Notes under the pieces: model-generated
The model's input: only the letters and a program-made list of their open reading frames with translations
Told to the model about the DNA's origin: nothing
Database searches by the model: none
Translations under genes and position numbers: made by a program
Source: JBBQZL01 sp038207745
GTDB lineage: Bacteria; Actinomycetota; Thermoleophilia; Solirubrobacterales; 70-9
Reading direction: 5' to 3'
Length of the DNA stretch: 15,901 nucleotides
Assembly (NCBI GenBank): GCA_038207745.1
Contig: JBBQZL010000040.1
Span: 1 to 15,901, forward strand
In this document: in pieces, positions 1 to 6,595 of the stretch
Layout: each line of letters opens with the position of its first letter
How positions within the stretch are numbered: the first letter of the stretch is position 1

Positions 1-1
1 G

Positions 2-385
2 ATCAAGGCGCTCGGCCCGTTCATCGAGCGAGGGGTGACCGTGGTCAGCCTCGCCAAACGGGTTGAAGAGGTGTTCATGCCGGGCAGCTCACTCCCCGTG
101 GATCTTGCCAGGGATTCCGAGGCCTCGATGTTGCTTCAGCGGGTCCGGGACGAGGCGCACCGCTTCGCGATCGGCCACCATCGCAGTCGGCGAGACCAGG
201 CGATGATCGCTTCGATCTTCGATGAACTCCGCGGGGTCGGTCCGGTGCGAAAGCGTGCCCTGATCGCCCATTTTGGCTCTCCAGAGCAGATCATTGACGC
301 ATCCCGTGAGGAACTGGAAGCGGTCCCCGGTCTGCCTGGCAAGGTTGCACGTGAGATTCACGACCAACTGAACAGGATGGGTTGA
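2..385 (+). CDS. uvrC: UvrABC system protein C, C-terminal part (5' end outside window)
   Basis: This is the last 127 residues of UvrC, the nuclease that makes both incisions around a DNA lesion handed over by UvrA/UvrB in nucleotide excision repair. The frame is open from base 2 with no start, so the gene begins upstream. The segment runs from the end of the RNase H-like nuclease domain (SLAKRVEEV, then RDSEA and DEAHRFAI at visible residues 50-57; the family's conserved His lies in this block) into a tandem helix-hairpin-helix domain (GVGPVRKRALIAHFGS and AVPGLPGKVA, about residues 78-127) that binds DNA. The TGA stop shares its last A with the ATG of rapZ, so the two are probably translationally coupled. 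uvrC directly before rapZ is common in Gram-positive bacteria and Actinobacteria. Confidence 0.95.
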   Translation: MKALGPFIERGVTVVSLAKRVEEVFMPGSSLPVDLARDSEASMLLQRVRDEAHRFAIGHHRSRRDQAMIASIFDELRGVGPVRKRALIAHFGSPEQIIDASREELEAVPGLPGKVAREIHDQLNRMG

Positions 386-1317
386 TGGAGGACGCAGAGA
401 GCATCGAGGGCGCAATCTCAGAGGCCACCTCTGCGGACGGCGACAGTCCCGGTGTAACCCTGATCGTGATCACCGGGCACTCGGGCGCCGGCAAGTCCGA
501 GGCGATCGCCGCCTTCGAGGATGGTGGCTTCTTCTGTGTCGACAACCTTCCGCCGAAGATGATCGGCTCGCTCGGCACCCTCTTCCGCCATGACGGAAGC
601 GGCGTCGAGAAGGCGGCGGTCGTCTCAGATGTTCGCGGGGGTGAGTATTTCGACGACCTGCTCCAGGTTCTCGATGACCTCGAAGACGACGGCCTGGCGC
701 CGAAGGTCCTCTTCCTCGAGGCAGATCTCGAGACCCTGGTCAATCGGTTCAAGGAGACGCGCCGCCGGCATCCGCTTGCTCCGGAGGGAAACATCGTCGA
801 TGGGATCCTCGCTGAACGCGAGATGCTTTCCCCATTGCGTAACAGAGCCGACGTGGTGATGAACACCAGCGGGATCAGCTCCGGGATGCTCCGACGGCGG
901 ATCGCCGAGCAGATGCTCGGAACCGACCAGCGTGGCAGGCTCGCGCTGACGCTGCTCACCTTTGGATTCAAGAACGGCCCGCCGAGGGACGCGGACCTCA
1001 CCCTCGACGTCAGGTTTCTCCCAAACCCACACTATGTCGAGGAGCTGCGGGATCTGACCGGGCTTGATGAAACGGTTCGCGAGTACGTCGAATCCGGTAC
1101 CCAGGCGGGTGAGTTCTATGGCCGCCTGATGCCGCTGCTCGATTTTCTCCTGCCCGCCTACGTGGCCGAGGGGAAGAGTCATCTGACAATCGCGATCGGC
1201 TGCACCGGGGGTCGCCATCGTTCGGTGACCGTCGCGGATCGGATCCGACGCGACCTCTCTCAGCGCAGGGACGTGATCGTCAGTCTCAAGCACCGGGATG
1301 TCGAGCTGGATCCCTAG
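385..1317 (+). CDS. rapZ: RapZ/YvcJ family P-loop nucleotide-binding protein (RNase adapter)
   Basis: A 310-residue RapZ (YvcJ) family protein. In Escherichia coli RapZ guides RNase E to the small RNA GlmZ and so controls glucosamine-6-phosphate synthesis; in Gram-positives the homologue is a nucleotide-hydrolysing protein whose target is less clear. Visible features are a Walker A loop GHSGAGKS (31-38), FFCVDNLPP (49-57), DVRGG (82-86), FLEADLETLVNRFKETRRRHPL, and the family's C-terminal signature GCTGGRHRSV (272-281). Length is slightly above the usual 280-300 because of about 23 acidic, poorly conserved N-terminal residues. ATG 385 is preferred over TTG 382 because it gives a one-base overlap with the uvrC stop and has AGGA seven bases upstream. 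Whether it acts on RNA here cannot be read from the sequence. Confidence 0.93.
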   Translation: MEDAESIEGAISEATSADGDSPGVTLIVITGHSGAGKSEAIAAFEDGGFFCVDNLPPKMIGSLGTLFRHDGSGVEKAAVVSDVRGGEYFDDLLQVLDDLEDDGLAPKVLFLEADLETLVNRFKETRRRHPLAPEGNIVDGILAEREMLSPLRNRADVVMNTSGISSGMLRRRIAEQMLGTDQRGRLALTLLTFGFKNGPPRDADLTLDVRFLPNPHYVEELRDLTGLDETVREYVESGTQAGEFYGRLMPLLDFLLPAYVAEGKSHLTIAIGCTGGRHRSVTVADRIRRDLSQRRDVIVSLKHRDVELDP

Positions 1318-1357
1318 CGCCCAGGCATGCCGGGTTCCACCGGCGGTGGTTGGGCGC
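1317..1357 (+). terminator. Nested inverted repeat after rapZ, candidate terminator
   Basis: A perfect 7-bp outer stem (GCGCCCA 1317-1323 with TGGGCGC 1351-1357) encloses a 5-bp inner stem (GCCGG 1329-1333 with CCGGC 1340-1344, six-base loop). It starts at the last base of the rapZ stop codon and ends before the promoter-like box of the next gene, as expected for the end of the uvrC-rapZ transcript. There is no T-run, so an intrinsic terminator is inferred from position and pairing only; a second pairing, CCACC/GGTGG (1337-1349), competes with the inner stem. Confidence 0.45.
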
Positions 1358-1382
1358 AGTCCCACCTGCGGCCCAGCCTCTC

Positions 1383-1388
1383 TACGAT
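1383..1388 (+). promoter_or_regulatory. -10 box TACGAT for a leaderless ABC transporter transcript
   Basis: TACGAT fits the actinobacterial TAnnnT -10 element and ends seven bases before GTG 1396. The same hexamer at the same distance precedes argS. No convincing -35 box is seen. With initiation about seven bases downstream of the box, the mRNA would begin at or next to the GTG. Confidence 0.5.
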
Positions 1389-1395
1389 CCCCCAG

Positions 1396-2319
1396 GTGCC
1401 AGAGTCGGTGATAAGCATCAAGGGGCTGCATAAGTCCTACGGCGAGTTCGAAGCGGTTCGCGGGATGTCCCTGGAAGTTGCAAGGGGAGAGGTCTTCGCG
1501 TTTCTCGGTCCGAACGGCGCCGGCAAGACGACGACCGTCGAGATTCTCGAGGGCTATCGGGATCGCAGCTCAGGCGAGGTATCGGTGCTCGGGCAGGACC
1601 CGGCAGGCGCCGGCCGCGACTGGCGCGAGCAGATCGGGATCGTCCTCCAGGACAGCGAGCTGGATCCATACCTGACGGTCAGCGAGTCGATCTCGCTGTA
1701 TGCCGGCTACTACCGGAACCCGCGGCCGGTCGCCGAGGTGATCGAACTGGTCGGACTGGGCTCGAAGGCCGACGATCGGGCCGGGAAGCTGTCCGGCGGC
1801 CAGAGGCGCCGCCTCGACGTCGGGATCGCGCTCGTGGGCGATCCCGAGCTGCTCTTCCTGGATGAACCGACGACCGGATTCGACCCCTCTGCCCGCCGTC
1901 AGGCCTGGGATGTGATCGCGGGTCTCCGGGATCTCGGCAAGACGGTCTTTCTGACCACGCACTACATGGATGAGGCCCAATTCCTCGCCGATCACGTGAC
2001 GATAATCCGGCGGGGCGAGGTTGTCGCATCTGGTACTCCGGACGACCTGGGGACCCGTTCGACCGACCCGACCAAGATCAGTTTTGAGCTGCCGGCTTCG
2101 ATCGGCGCCGACCGTCTGCCCCCCGCGCTCGGTGAAACTTCGACCGAGCACCGGACCACCACGATCCTCTCGGATTCACCGGTCGACACGGTCCACACGC
2201 TGACCGGATGGGCGCTTGAAAACGCCATCGAGTTGATCGACCTCGATGTGCGCCGTCCAAGCCTCGAGGACTCCTATCTGCGGCTCACAGCCGAAACGGA
2301 CGGCGGTGGAGACGAGTGA
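1396..2319 (+). CDS. ABC transporter ATP-binding protein (ABC-2/drug-export type)
   Basis: The ATPase subunit of a two-gene ABC exporter, 307 residues. With GTG 1396 as residue 1, the Walker A loop GPNGAGKTT is at 38-46, followed by the Q-loop (IVLQDSELD), signature LSGGQRRRLDVGIAL, Walker B LLFLDEPTTGFDP and H-loop TTHYMDEA. A C-terminal extension of about 90 residues ending in RRPSLEDSYLRLT resembles the DUF4162-type tail of daunorubicin/multidrug-type exporter ATPases. An upstream in-frame ATG at 1327 is rejected: it lies inside the inverted repeat after rapZ, adds 23 residues unlike the family, and has no Shine-Dalgarno. GTG 1396 sits seven bases after a TACGAT box; GTG 1408 is the other possibility. 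The stop overlaps the permease start (GTGA). The exported substrate cannot be told. Confidence 0.92.
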   Translation: MPESVISIKGLHKSYGEFEAVRGMSLEVARGEVFAFLGPNGAGKTTTVEILEGYRDRSSGEVSVLGQDPAGAGRDWREQIGIVLQDSELDPYLTVSESISLYAGYYRNPRPVAEVIELVGLGSKADDRAGKLSGGQRRRLDVGIALVGDPELLFLDEPTTGFDPSARRQAWDVIAGLRDLGKTVFLTTHYMDEAQFLADHVTIIRRGEVVASGTPDDLGTRSTDPTKISFELPASIGADRLPPALGETSTEHRTTTILSDSPVDTVHTLTGWALENAIELIDLDVRRPSLEDSYLRLTAETDGGGDE

Positions 2320-3092
2320 GCGGCATCGCCCTGGTCATCCACCAGTTCCGCTATGACCAGAAGACCTTCTGGCGCAACCCGGCCTCGGTCTTCTTCACGG
2401 TTGCCTTCCCGGTTGTCCTCTTGCTGATCTTTGCCGGCGTCTTCGGCAACAAGATGATCGGTGGCCCGAACGGGATCGAGGCGACCACCTATTACATACC
2501 CGCAATCATCACGCTCTCGGTGATCTCGGCGACGATGCAGAGCCTCGCGATGTCGCTTGTGATCGCCCGGGAGGACGGCAGGCTGAAGAGGGGCCGCGGG
2601 ACACCGATGCCGGCCTGGGTCTTCATCAGCGGCCGGGTCGGCAACTCGATTGTCGTCTCGGTGATGATGTTCTTCCTGATCGCGGTGATCGGCCGCGTGC
2701 TCTACGGCGTGTCGCTTCCCTGGGGCCACCTTCCCGCGATTCTCGTCACCCTGATCATTGGCGCTGCGTGCTTCTGTTGCCTCGGGATCGCGCTGACTGC
2801 GGCGATCCCCTCGCAGGACGCCGCCGCGCCGATCGTCAACGCGATCCTCCTGCCCCTCTACTTCCTTTCCGGCATCTTCATACCCGAGGATGAGCTGCCC
2901 TCCGGCGTGATCCACTTCGCCTATCTGTTCCCGATCCGCCACTTCTTCGAGGCCTTCTTCGCGGCCTATGTTCCGGGAGTGGGAGGGAGCGCCGGTTTTG
3001 AGTGGGCTCACCTCGGAGTCGTGCTTGCCTGGGGTGTGTTCGGCCTCCTGATCGCGATCAGATGGTTTCGCTGGACTCCGCGTGGCGGGTGA
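2316..3092 (+). CDS. ABC-2 type transporter permease
   Basis: The membrane partner of the preceding ATPase, 258 residues. Six hydrophobic segments are visible at about residues 24-44, 58-83, 108-130, 138-164, 170-190 and 231-250, matching the six-helix ABC-2 permease layout. An amphipathic stretch ahead of the first helix (YDQKTFWRNP) and the LYFLSGIFIP block before the last loop are typical of the family. The GTG start overlaps the ATPase stop by four bases (GTGA), implying translational coupling and equal subunit supply. The pair should form a transporter of two permease and two ATPase chains in the cytoplasmic membrane; lipid, drug or peptide export are all possible. Confidence 0.9.
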   Translation: MSGIALVIHQFRYDQKTFWRNPASVFFTVAFPVVLLLIFAGVFGNKMIGGPNGIEATTYYIPAIITLSVISATMQSLAMSLVIAREDGRLKRGRGTPMPAWVFISGRVGNSIVVSVMMFFLIAVIGRVLYGVSLPWGHLPAILVTLIIGAACFCCLGIALTAAIPSQDAAAPIVNAILLPLYFLSGIFIPEDELPSGVIHFAYLFPIRHFFEAFFAAYVPGVGGSAGFEWAHLGVVLAWGVFGLLIAIRWFRWTPRGG

Positions 3093-3118
3093 GCGCGCTG
3101 AGCGGCGGTCTGCACCCG
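3086..3118 (+). terminator. Weak inverted repeat at the end of the ABC operon
   Basis: CGGGTG (3086-3091) pairs with CACCCG (3113-3118); the 21-base loop contains the palindrome AGCGCGCT. It overlaps the permease stop codon and lies before the box of the next gene. There is no T-run and the stem is only 6 bp, so this is a tentative terminator. Confidence 0.25.
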
Positions 3119-3145
3119 GCGCGGTCGATTTCCCGTCAGCAGCGA

Positions 3146-3151
3146 TAGCCT
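3146..3151 (+). promoter_or_regulatory. -10 box TAGCCT for the VOC gene
   Basis: TAGCCT matches TAnnnT and ends six bases before ATG 3158, which has no Shine-Dalgarno. This is the spacing expected of a leaderless transcript. No clear -35 is visible. Confidence 0.45.
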
Positions 3152-3157
3152 GAGCCA

Positions 3158-3523
3158 ATGCTTCACCACGTCCTTCTCGAAGTCGCCGATCTGGGCGCCA
3201 GTTCTGAGTTCTACGACGCAATGCTCGCTCCACTGGGCTGGAGGCGGCATGAGAACGGAACAAGCGTGATCGGCTATGGGATCTCCCGGCCGTGGCTGTT
3301 CATCTCACCGGGTGATGGCGAGGGCGCGACCGGATCGGTTCTGGTCAGCTTTGCGGCTCCGGGCATCGCAGCGGTAAAGGCTTCATGGGAGGCCGGCGTC
3401 GCCGCCGGTGGCGTCAGCGCGGCAGATCCCGGCGAGACAAAGGGGCCCGGTTCCGGCACCTTTTCGGCCTTTCTTCGTGATCCTGACGGCCATGAAGTCG
3501 AGATCACCGTCAGCTCGGGCTGA
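3158..3523 (+). CDS. VOC family (glyoxalase/bleomycin resistance-like) protein
   Basis: A 121-residue single-domain protein of the vicinal oxygen chelate fold, which covers glyoxalases, dioxygenases and antibiotic-binding proteins. It opens with LHHVLLEVADLGASSEFYDAML, the usual first beta-alpha unit with a possible metal-ligand His at 3 or 4, and ends with RDPDGHEVEI, where Glu115 occupies the usual second metal-ligand position. One such domain normally dimerises to complete the sites. The substrate cannot be deduced. It lies between the exporter pair and the glycolytic operon with its own promoter-like box, and its stop codon overlaps the -35 of the gap promoter. Methylglyoxal detoxification next to triose-phosphate genes is a tempting but unsupported idea. 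Confidence 0.82.
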   Translation: MLHHVLLEVADLGASSEFYDAMLAPLGWRRHENGTSVIGYGISRPWLFISPGDGEGATGSVLVSFAAPGIAAVKASWEAGVAAGGVSAADPGETKGPGSGTFSAFLRDPDGHEVEITVSSG

Positions 3524-3548
3524 CGATGCAACTCAGAAAAAATAGGAT
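3520..3548 (+). promoter_or_regulatory. Promoter of the gap-pgk-tpiA-gpmI-tgt operon
   Basis: CTGACG (3520-3525, four of six bases of TTGACA) and TAGGAT (3543-3548, four of six of TATAAT) are separated by exactly 17 bases, the optimal sigma-70 spacer. The spacer holds an A-run (3537-3542). This is the only promoter in the window with both boxes recognisable. The -35 overlaps the VOC stop codon. Transcription would start near 3555, giving a leader of about 30 bases. Confidence 0.6.
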
Positions 3549-3568
3549 CGACCTACAAACGAGCGATC

Positions 3569-3582
3569 AGGAGGTAGTGAGG
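3569..3582 (+). promoter_or_regulatory. Strong ribosome binding site of gap
   Basis: AGGAGGT (3569-3575) ends ten bases before ATG 3586, and a second GAGG (3579-3582) lies three bases before it. This extended Shine-Dalgarno contrasts with the SD-less starts of most other promoter-proximal genes in the window and fits a highly expressed enzyme. Confidence 0.75.
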
Positions 3583-3585
3583 TAA

Positions 3586-4593
3586 ATGAGCGTCAAGGTT
3601 GGCATCAATGGATTTGGCCGTATCGGACGGAACGTTCTCAGGGCCGCTCACTCGGCGAACGCTGATATCGAGTTCGTGGCGATCAATGATCTGACCGATA
3701 CGGAGACGCTTGCCCACCTGCTCAAATACGACTCGATACTCGGCCGGTTCGATGGCACCGTTGAGGCCGGCGATGGCTCGATCACGGTCAATGGCTACGA
3801 GATGAAGGTGCTCTCGGAGCGCGATCCGGCTGCACTCCCCTGGGGCGACCTCGGGGTCGATGTCGTCCTTGAGTCAACCGGCTTCTTCACCGCGCGCGCC
3901 GACGCGTCCAAGCACCTCGATGCCGGTGCCAGGAAGGTGATCATCTCGGCTCCCGCCAAGGATCCCGATGTGACCGTCACCCTCGGAGTCAATTTTGAGA
4001 CCTATGACCCCGAGTCGCACAACATCATCTCCAACGCCTCCTGCACGACCAACTGCCTCGCGCCGATCGCCAAGGTGATCAATGACGAGTTCGGTATCGA
4101 ACACGGCCTGATGACCACGATCCACGCCTACACCTCCGATCAGCGTCTCCAGGACATGCCCCACAAGGACCTGCGCCGCGCCCGCGCAGCCGCGCTCAAC
4201 CTGATCCCGACCACGACAGGCGCAGCCAAGGCCGTCGGCATCGTGCTGCCCGATCTGGCCGGCAAGCTCAACGGCTTCGCCGTGCGAGCTCCAGTGGCAA
4301 CCGGTTCGGTCGTCGACCTCGTCAGCAACGTCTCCAGGCCGACCAGTGCCGAGGAGGTCAACGCCGCGGTCAAGGCCGCTGCCGACGGCCCGATGAAGGG
4401 AATCCTCAAGTACACCGAGGACGAGATCGTCTCCACCGACATCGTCACCGACCCCCACTCGTCGATCTTTGATTCCGGCCTGACGATGGTGATCGGCGAC
4501 GGGAAGATGATCAAGACCATCTCCTGGTACGACAACGAGTGGGGATACTCGAATCGCTGCGTCGAGCTTCTGACCAAGGTCCTTCCCTCCTAG
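3586..4593 (+). CDS. gap: Glyceraldehyde-3-phosphate dehydrogenase, type I
   Basis: Cytosolic enzyme that oxidises and phosphorylates glyceraldehyde-3-phosphate to 1,3-bisphosphoglycerate. It has 335 residues, the usual length. The N-terminal Rossmann fold shows INGFGRIGRN (7-16) and VAINDLTD with Asp35 at the NAD-specifying position. The active site is SNASCTTNC with catalytic Cys153, and His180 in TTIHAYTSDQ. MPHKDLRRARAAA (191-203) is the classic S-loop; the M-P pair resembles the Leu-Pro of NAD-specific enzymes, so the glycolytic NAD form is more likely than an NADP form. The C-terminal WYDNEWGYSNR is intact. It is first in the five-gene operon, with its own promoter and a strong ribosome binding site; pgk begins 23 bases downstream. 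Confidence 0.98.
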   Translation: MSVKVGINGFGRIGRNVLRAAHSANADIEFVAINDLTDTETLAHLLKYDSILGRFDGTVEAGDGSITVNGYEMKVLSERDPAALPWGDLGVDVVLESTGFFTARADASKHLDAGARKVIISAPAKDPDVTVTLGVNFETYDPESHNIISNASCTTNCLAPIAKVINDEFGIEHGLMTTIHAYTSDQRLQDMPHKDLRRARAAALNLIPTTTGAAKAVGIVLPDLAGKLNGFAVRAPVATGSVVDLVSNVSRPTSAEEVNAAVKAAADGPMKGILKYTEDEIVSTDIVTDPHSSIFDSGLTMVIGDGKMIKTISWYDNEWGYSNRCVELLTKVLPS

Positions 4594-4597
4594 CGAC

Positions 4598-4607
4598 GGA
4601 GGAGGAG
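4598..4607 (+). promoter_or_regulatory. Ribosome binding site that fixes the pgk start at GTG 4617
   Basis: GGAGGAGGAG lies nine bases before GTG 4617 in the short gap-pgk spacer. It supports that GTG over an in-frame ATG at 4539, which lies inside gap and would add 26 unrelated residues. Confidence 0.75.
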
Positions 4608-4616
4608 ATCGACGCC

Positions 4617-5813
4617 GTGAAATCTCCGAGCGTCCGTGACGCGGACGTCTCGGGCAAACGGGTTCTGGTCCGGGTCGATTTCAACGTTCCGCTTTCCGGC
4701 GGCGTTGTCGATGACGACACCAGGATCCGAGCGGCCCTGCCGACGATCGAGCTGCTTCGCGATCGCGGAGCGGCACTGATCCTGGTTTCACACCTTGGAA
4801 GACCGAATGGCCAGGTCGTTCCCGACCTCTCGCTGGCTCCGGTGGCCAGGCATCTCTCGGACCTGCTTTCGACCGAGGTCGTCCTGGCCCCGGAGGTTGT
4901 CGGCGACCAGGCGAGGAAGCTTGCTGCCGGGCTGGCGCCGGGGCAGATCCTGCTGCTGGAGAACAGTCGCTTCGAGCCGGGGGAGACCGAGAATGACCCT
5001 GAACTCTCGAAGGCGCTGGCCGGTTTGGCGGTCGTCTACGTAAACGACGCGTTTGGCGCCGCACATCGCGCCCATGCGACAACCGAGGGAGTCGCCCACC
5101 TGTTGCCCGCCTATGCGGGGCTGCTGCTCGAGCGCGAGCTCGGCGAGCTCGGGGCGGTGGTGTCGGATCCGGCCCGGCCGCTGGTCGTTGTGCTGGGGGG
5201 CGCGAAGGTCAGCGACAAGATTGGTGTGATCGATCGCTTTCTCGATATCGCCGATCAGATCCTGATCGGCGGCGCGATGTGCTTCAGTTTCTTCCGGGCC
5301 CAGGGCATCTCCACCGGGGACTCGCTGGTCGAGGAGGCCGGAATCTCGCATGCGTCCGAGGCGCTCGAGAAGGCCAGGGGTACGGGCTGCGAGCTGCTGC
5401 TCCCGGTTGATCTCGTGATTGCGGACAGCTTCAGCGCAGACGCCGCACACCGCGTCTCAGATGGAGTTGAGGTTGAGCCGGGGTGGATGGGCCTCGACGT
5501 CGGGCCCCGGACGGCGGCCCGTTACGCCGAGGTGATCTCGAAGGCCGGCACCGTGCTCTGGAATGGCCCGATGGGCGCCTTTGAGATGGCGCCGTATGCC
5601 GGGGGAACTCGCGCGGTCGCAGAGGCCGTTGCAGAGGCACCCGGCAAGACCGTGGTCGGAGGAGGAGACTCGGTTGCGGCGATCCAGCAGTTCGGCCTCG
5701 GTGACAAGGTCGACTGGTTGAGCACCGGTGGCGGCGCATCGCTCGAATTGCTGGAGGGCAGGGAGTTGCCCGGAGTCAAGGCATTGGAAACAGAACGGAG
5801 CCAAGGTGAGTGA
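4617..5813 (+). CDS. pgk: Phosphoglycerate kinase
   Basis: Transfers the acyl phosphate of 1,3-bisphosphoglycerate to ADP, the first ATP-yielding step of glycolysis. From GTG 4617 it has 398 residues, normal for bacterial PGK. N-terminal (3-phosphoglycerate) lobe: RVDFNVPL (19-26), DDTRIRAALPTI, VSHLGRP (57-63), NSRFEPGETEND and VYVNDAFGAAHRAHAT. C-terminal (nucleotide) lobe: LGGAKVSDKIGV, GTVLWNGPMGAFE, GGGDSVAA (from 348) and STGGGASLELLEG. All blocks are present, so it should be active. Start choice rests on the strong ribosome binding site and the family N-terminus. Its last eight bases overlap tpiA, implying coupled translation. As second gene of the operon it directly uses the product of gap. 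Confidence 0.98.
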   Translation: MKSPSVRDADVSGKRVLVRVDFNVPLSGGVVDDDTRIRAALPTIELLRDRGAALILVSHLGRPNGQVVPDLSLAPVARHLSDLLSTEVVLAPEVVGDQARKLAAGLAPGQILLLENSRFEPGETENDPELSKALAGLAVVYVNDAFGAAHRAHATTEGVAHLLPAYAGLLLERELGELGAVVSDPARPLVVVLGGAKVSDKIGVIDRFLDIADQILIGGAMCFSFFRAQGISTGDSLVEEAGISHASEALEKARGTGCELLLPVDLVIADSFSADAAHRVSDGVEVEPGWMGLDVGPRTAARYAEVISKAGTVLWNGPMGAFEMAPYAGGTRAVAEAVAEAPGKTVVGGGDSVAAIQQFGLGDKVDWLSTGGGASLELLEGRELPGVKALETERSQGE

Positions 5814-6567
5814 GCGCAGGCCGTATGTCGCGGCCAACTGGAAGATGCACAAGACGATCTCCGAGACCGGCGATTTCCTCGGTGAACTTCATTCCGGCCT
5901 GCCCAGACTGCCGGCAGATGGTCCCGAGGTTGTGATCTGCCCTCCGTTTCTCTCGCTCGCCGTTGCGACGGAGTTCTGCGACGAGAGCACGGTCAAGGTG
6001 GCAGCGCAGAACATGCACGAGGCCGGGAGCGGCGCGTTCACCGGCGAGATCTCGGCCCCGATGCTGGTTGAGATCGGAGTCGACGCGGTGATCCTCGGCC
6101 ACTCCGAGCGACGCCAGTATTTCGGCGAGACCGACCAGGCCCTTGCCGCCAAGGTCGCCGCGGCGCTCGAAGCCGGCCTCGAGCCGATCCTCTGCGTGGG
6201 CGAGACCCAGGCGCAGCGCGAGGCCGGCGAGACGGACTCGGTGCTCGAGGAGCAGCTGACCGCCGACCTCTCGGGAATCCCGTTCAGCAGGATCCACGAG
6301 CTGGTGATCGCCTACGAGCCTATCTGGGCGATCGGGACGGGGCTGACCGCGACCCCGGAACAGGCGCAGGAGACGATCTCGGACATCCGCAACGTGATCA
6401 ACCGCCTTGGTGGTGACGGTGACAGGACCAGAATCATCTACGGCGGATCAGTCAAGCCCGGCAATGCCGCGGAGCTGCTCGGCCAGGAGGACGTCGATGG
6501 CGCGCTGATCGGTGGTGCGAGCCTTGAGGTGGAATCCCTGATTGCAATCGTCCGGGCCGCCTCATGA
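5806..6567 (+). CDS. tpiA: Triosephosphate isomerase
   Basis: Interconverts dihydroxyacetone phosphate and glyceraldehyde-3-phosphate. From GTG 5806 it has 253 residues, the usual size of this (beta-alpha)8 barrel. Catalytic residues are visible: Asn11 and Lys13 in ANWKMHK, His99 in LGHSERRQYFGE, Glu171 in AYEPIWAIGTG, plus the phosphate-binding YGGSVKPGN and GALIGGASL near the end. GTG 5806 has GGAG (5797-5800) five bases upstream and overlaps the pgk stop by eight bases; an in-frame ATG at 5728 lies within pgk and would add 26 foreign residues. It sits after pgk as in many Gram-positive and actinobacterial gap clusters. secG, which often follows tpiA, is absent and gpmI takes its place. Confidence 0.98.
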   Translation: MSERRPYVAANWKMHKTISETGDFLGELHSGLPRLPADGPEVVICPPFLSLAVATEFCDESTVKVAAQNMHEAGSGAFTGEISAPMLVEIGVDAVILGHSERRQYFGETDQALAAKVAAALEAGLEPILCVGETQAQREAGETDSVLEEQLTADLSGIPFSRIHELVIAYEPIWAIGTGLTATPEQAQETISDIRNVINRLGGDGDRTRIIYGGSVKPGNAAELLGQEDVDGALIGGASLEVESLIAIVRAAS

Positions 6568-6595
6568 GCGGGTCTCGGATACTGGAGTTGAAGGC

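Noticed and set aside
1327..1395. N-terminal extension of the ABC ATPase from ATG 1327
   Set aside because: The 23 residues do not resemble the family, overlap the inverted repeat after rapZ, and would place the TACGAT box inside the gene.
3524..3585. Leader of gap considered as a riboswitch or attenuator
   Set aside because: Only about 30 bases would be transcribed before the ATG, enough for a ribosome binding site but too short for a known riboswitch, and no stem is evident.
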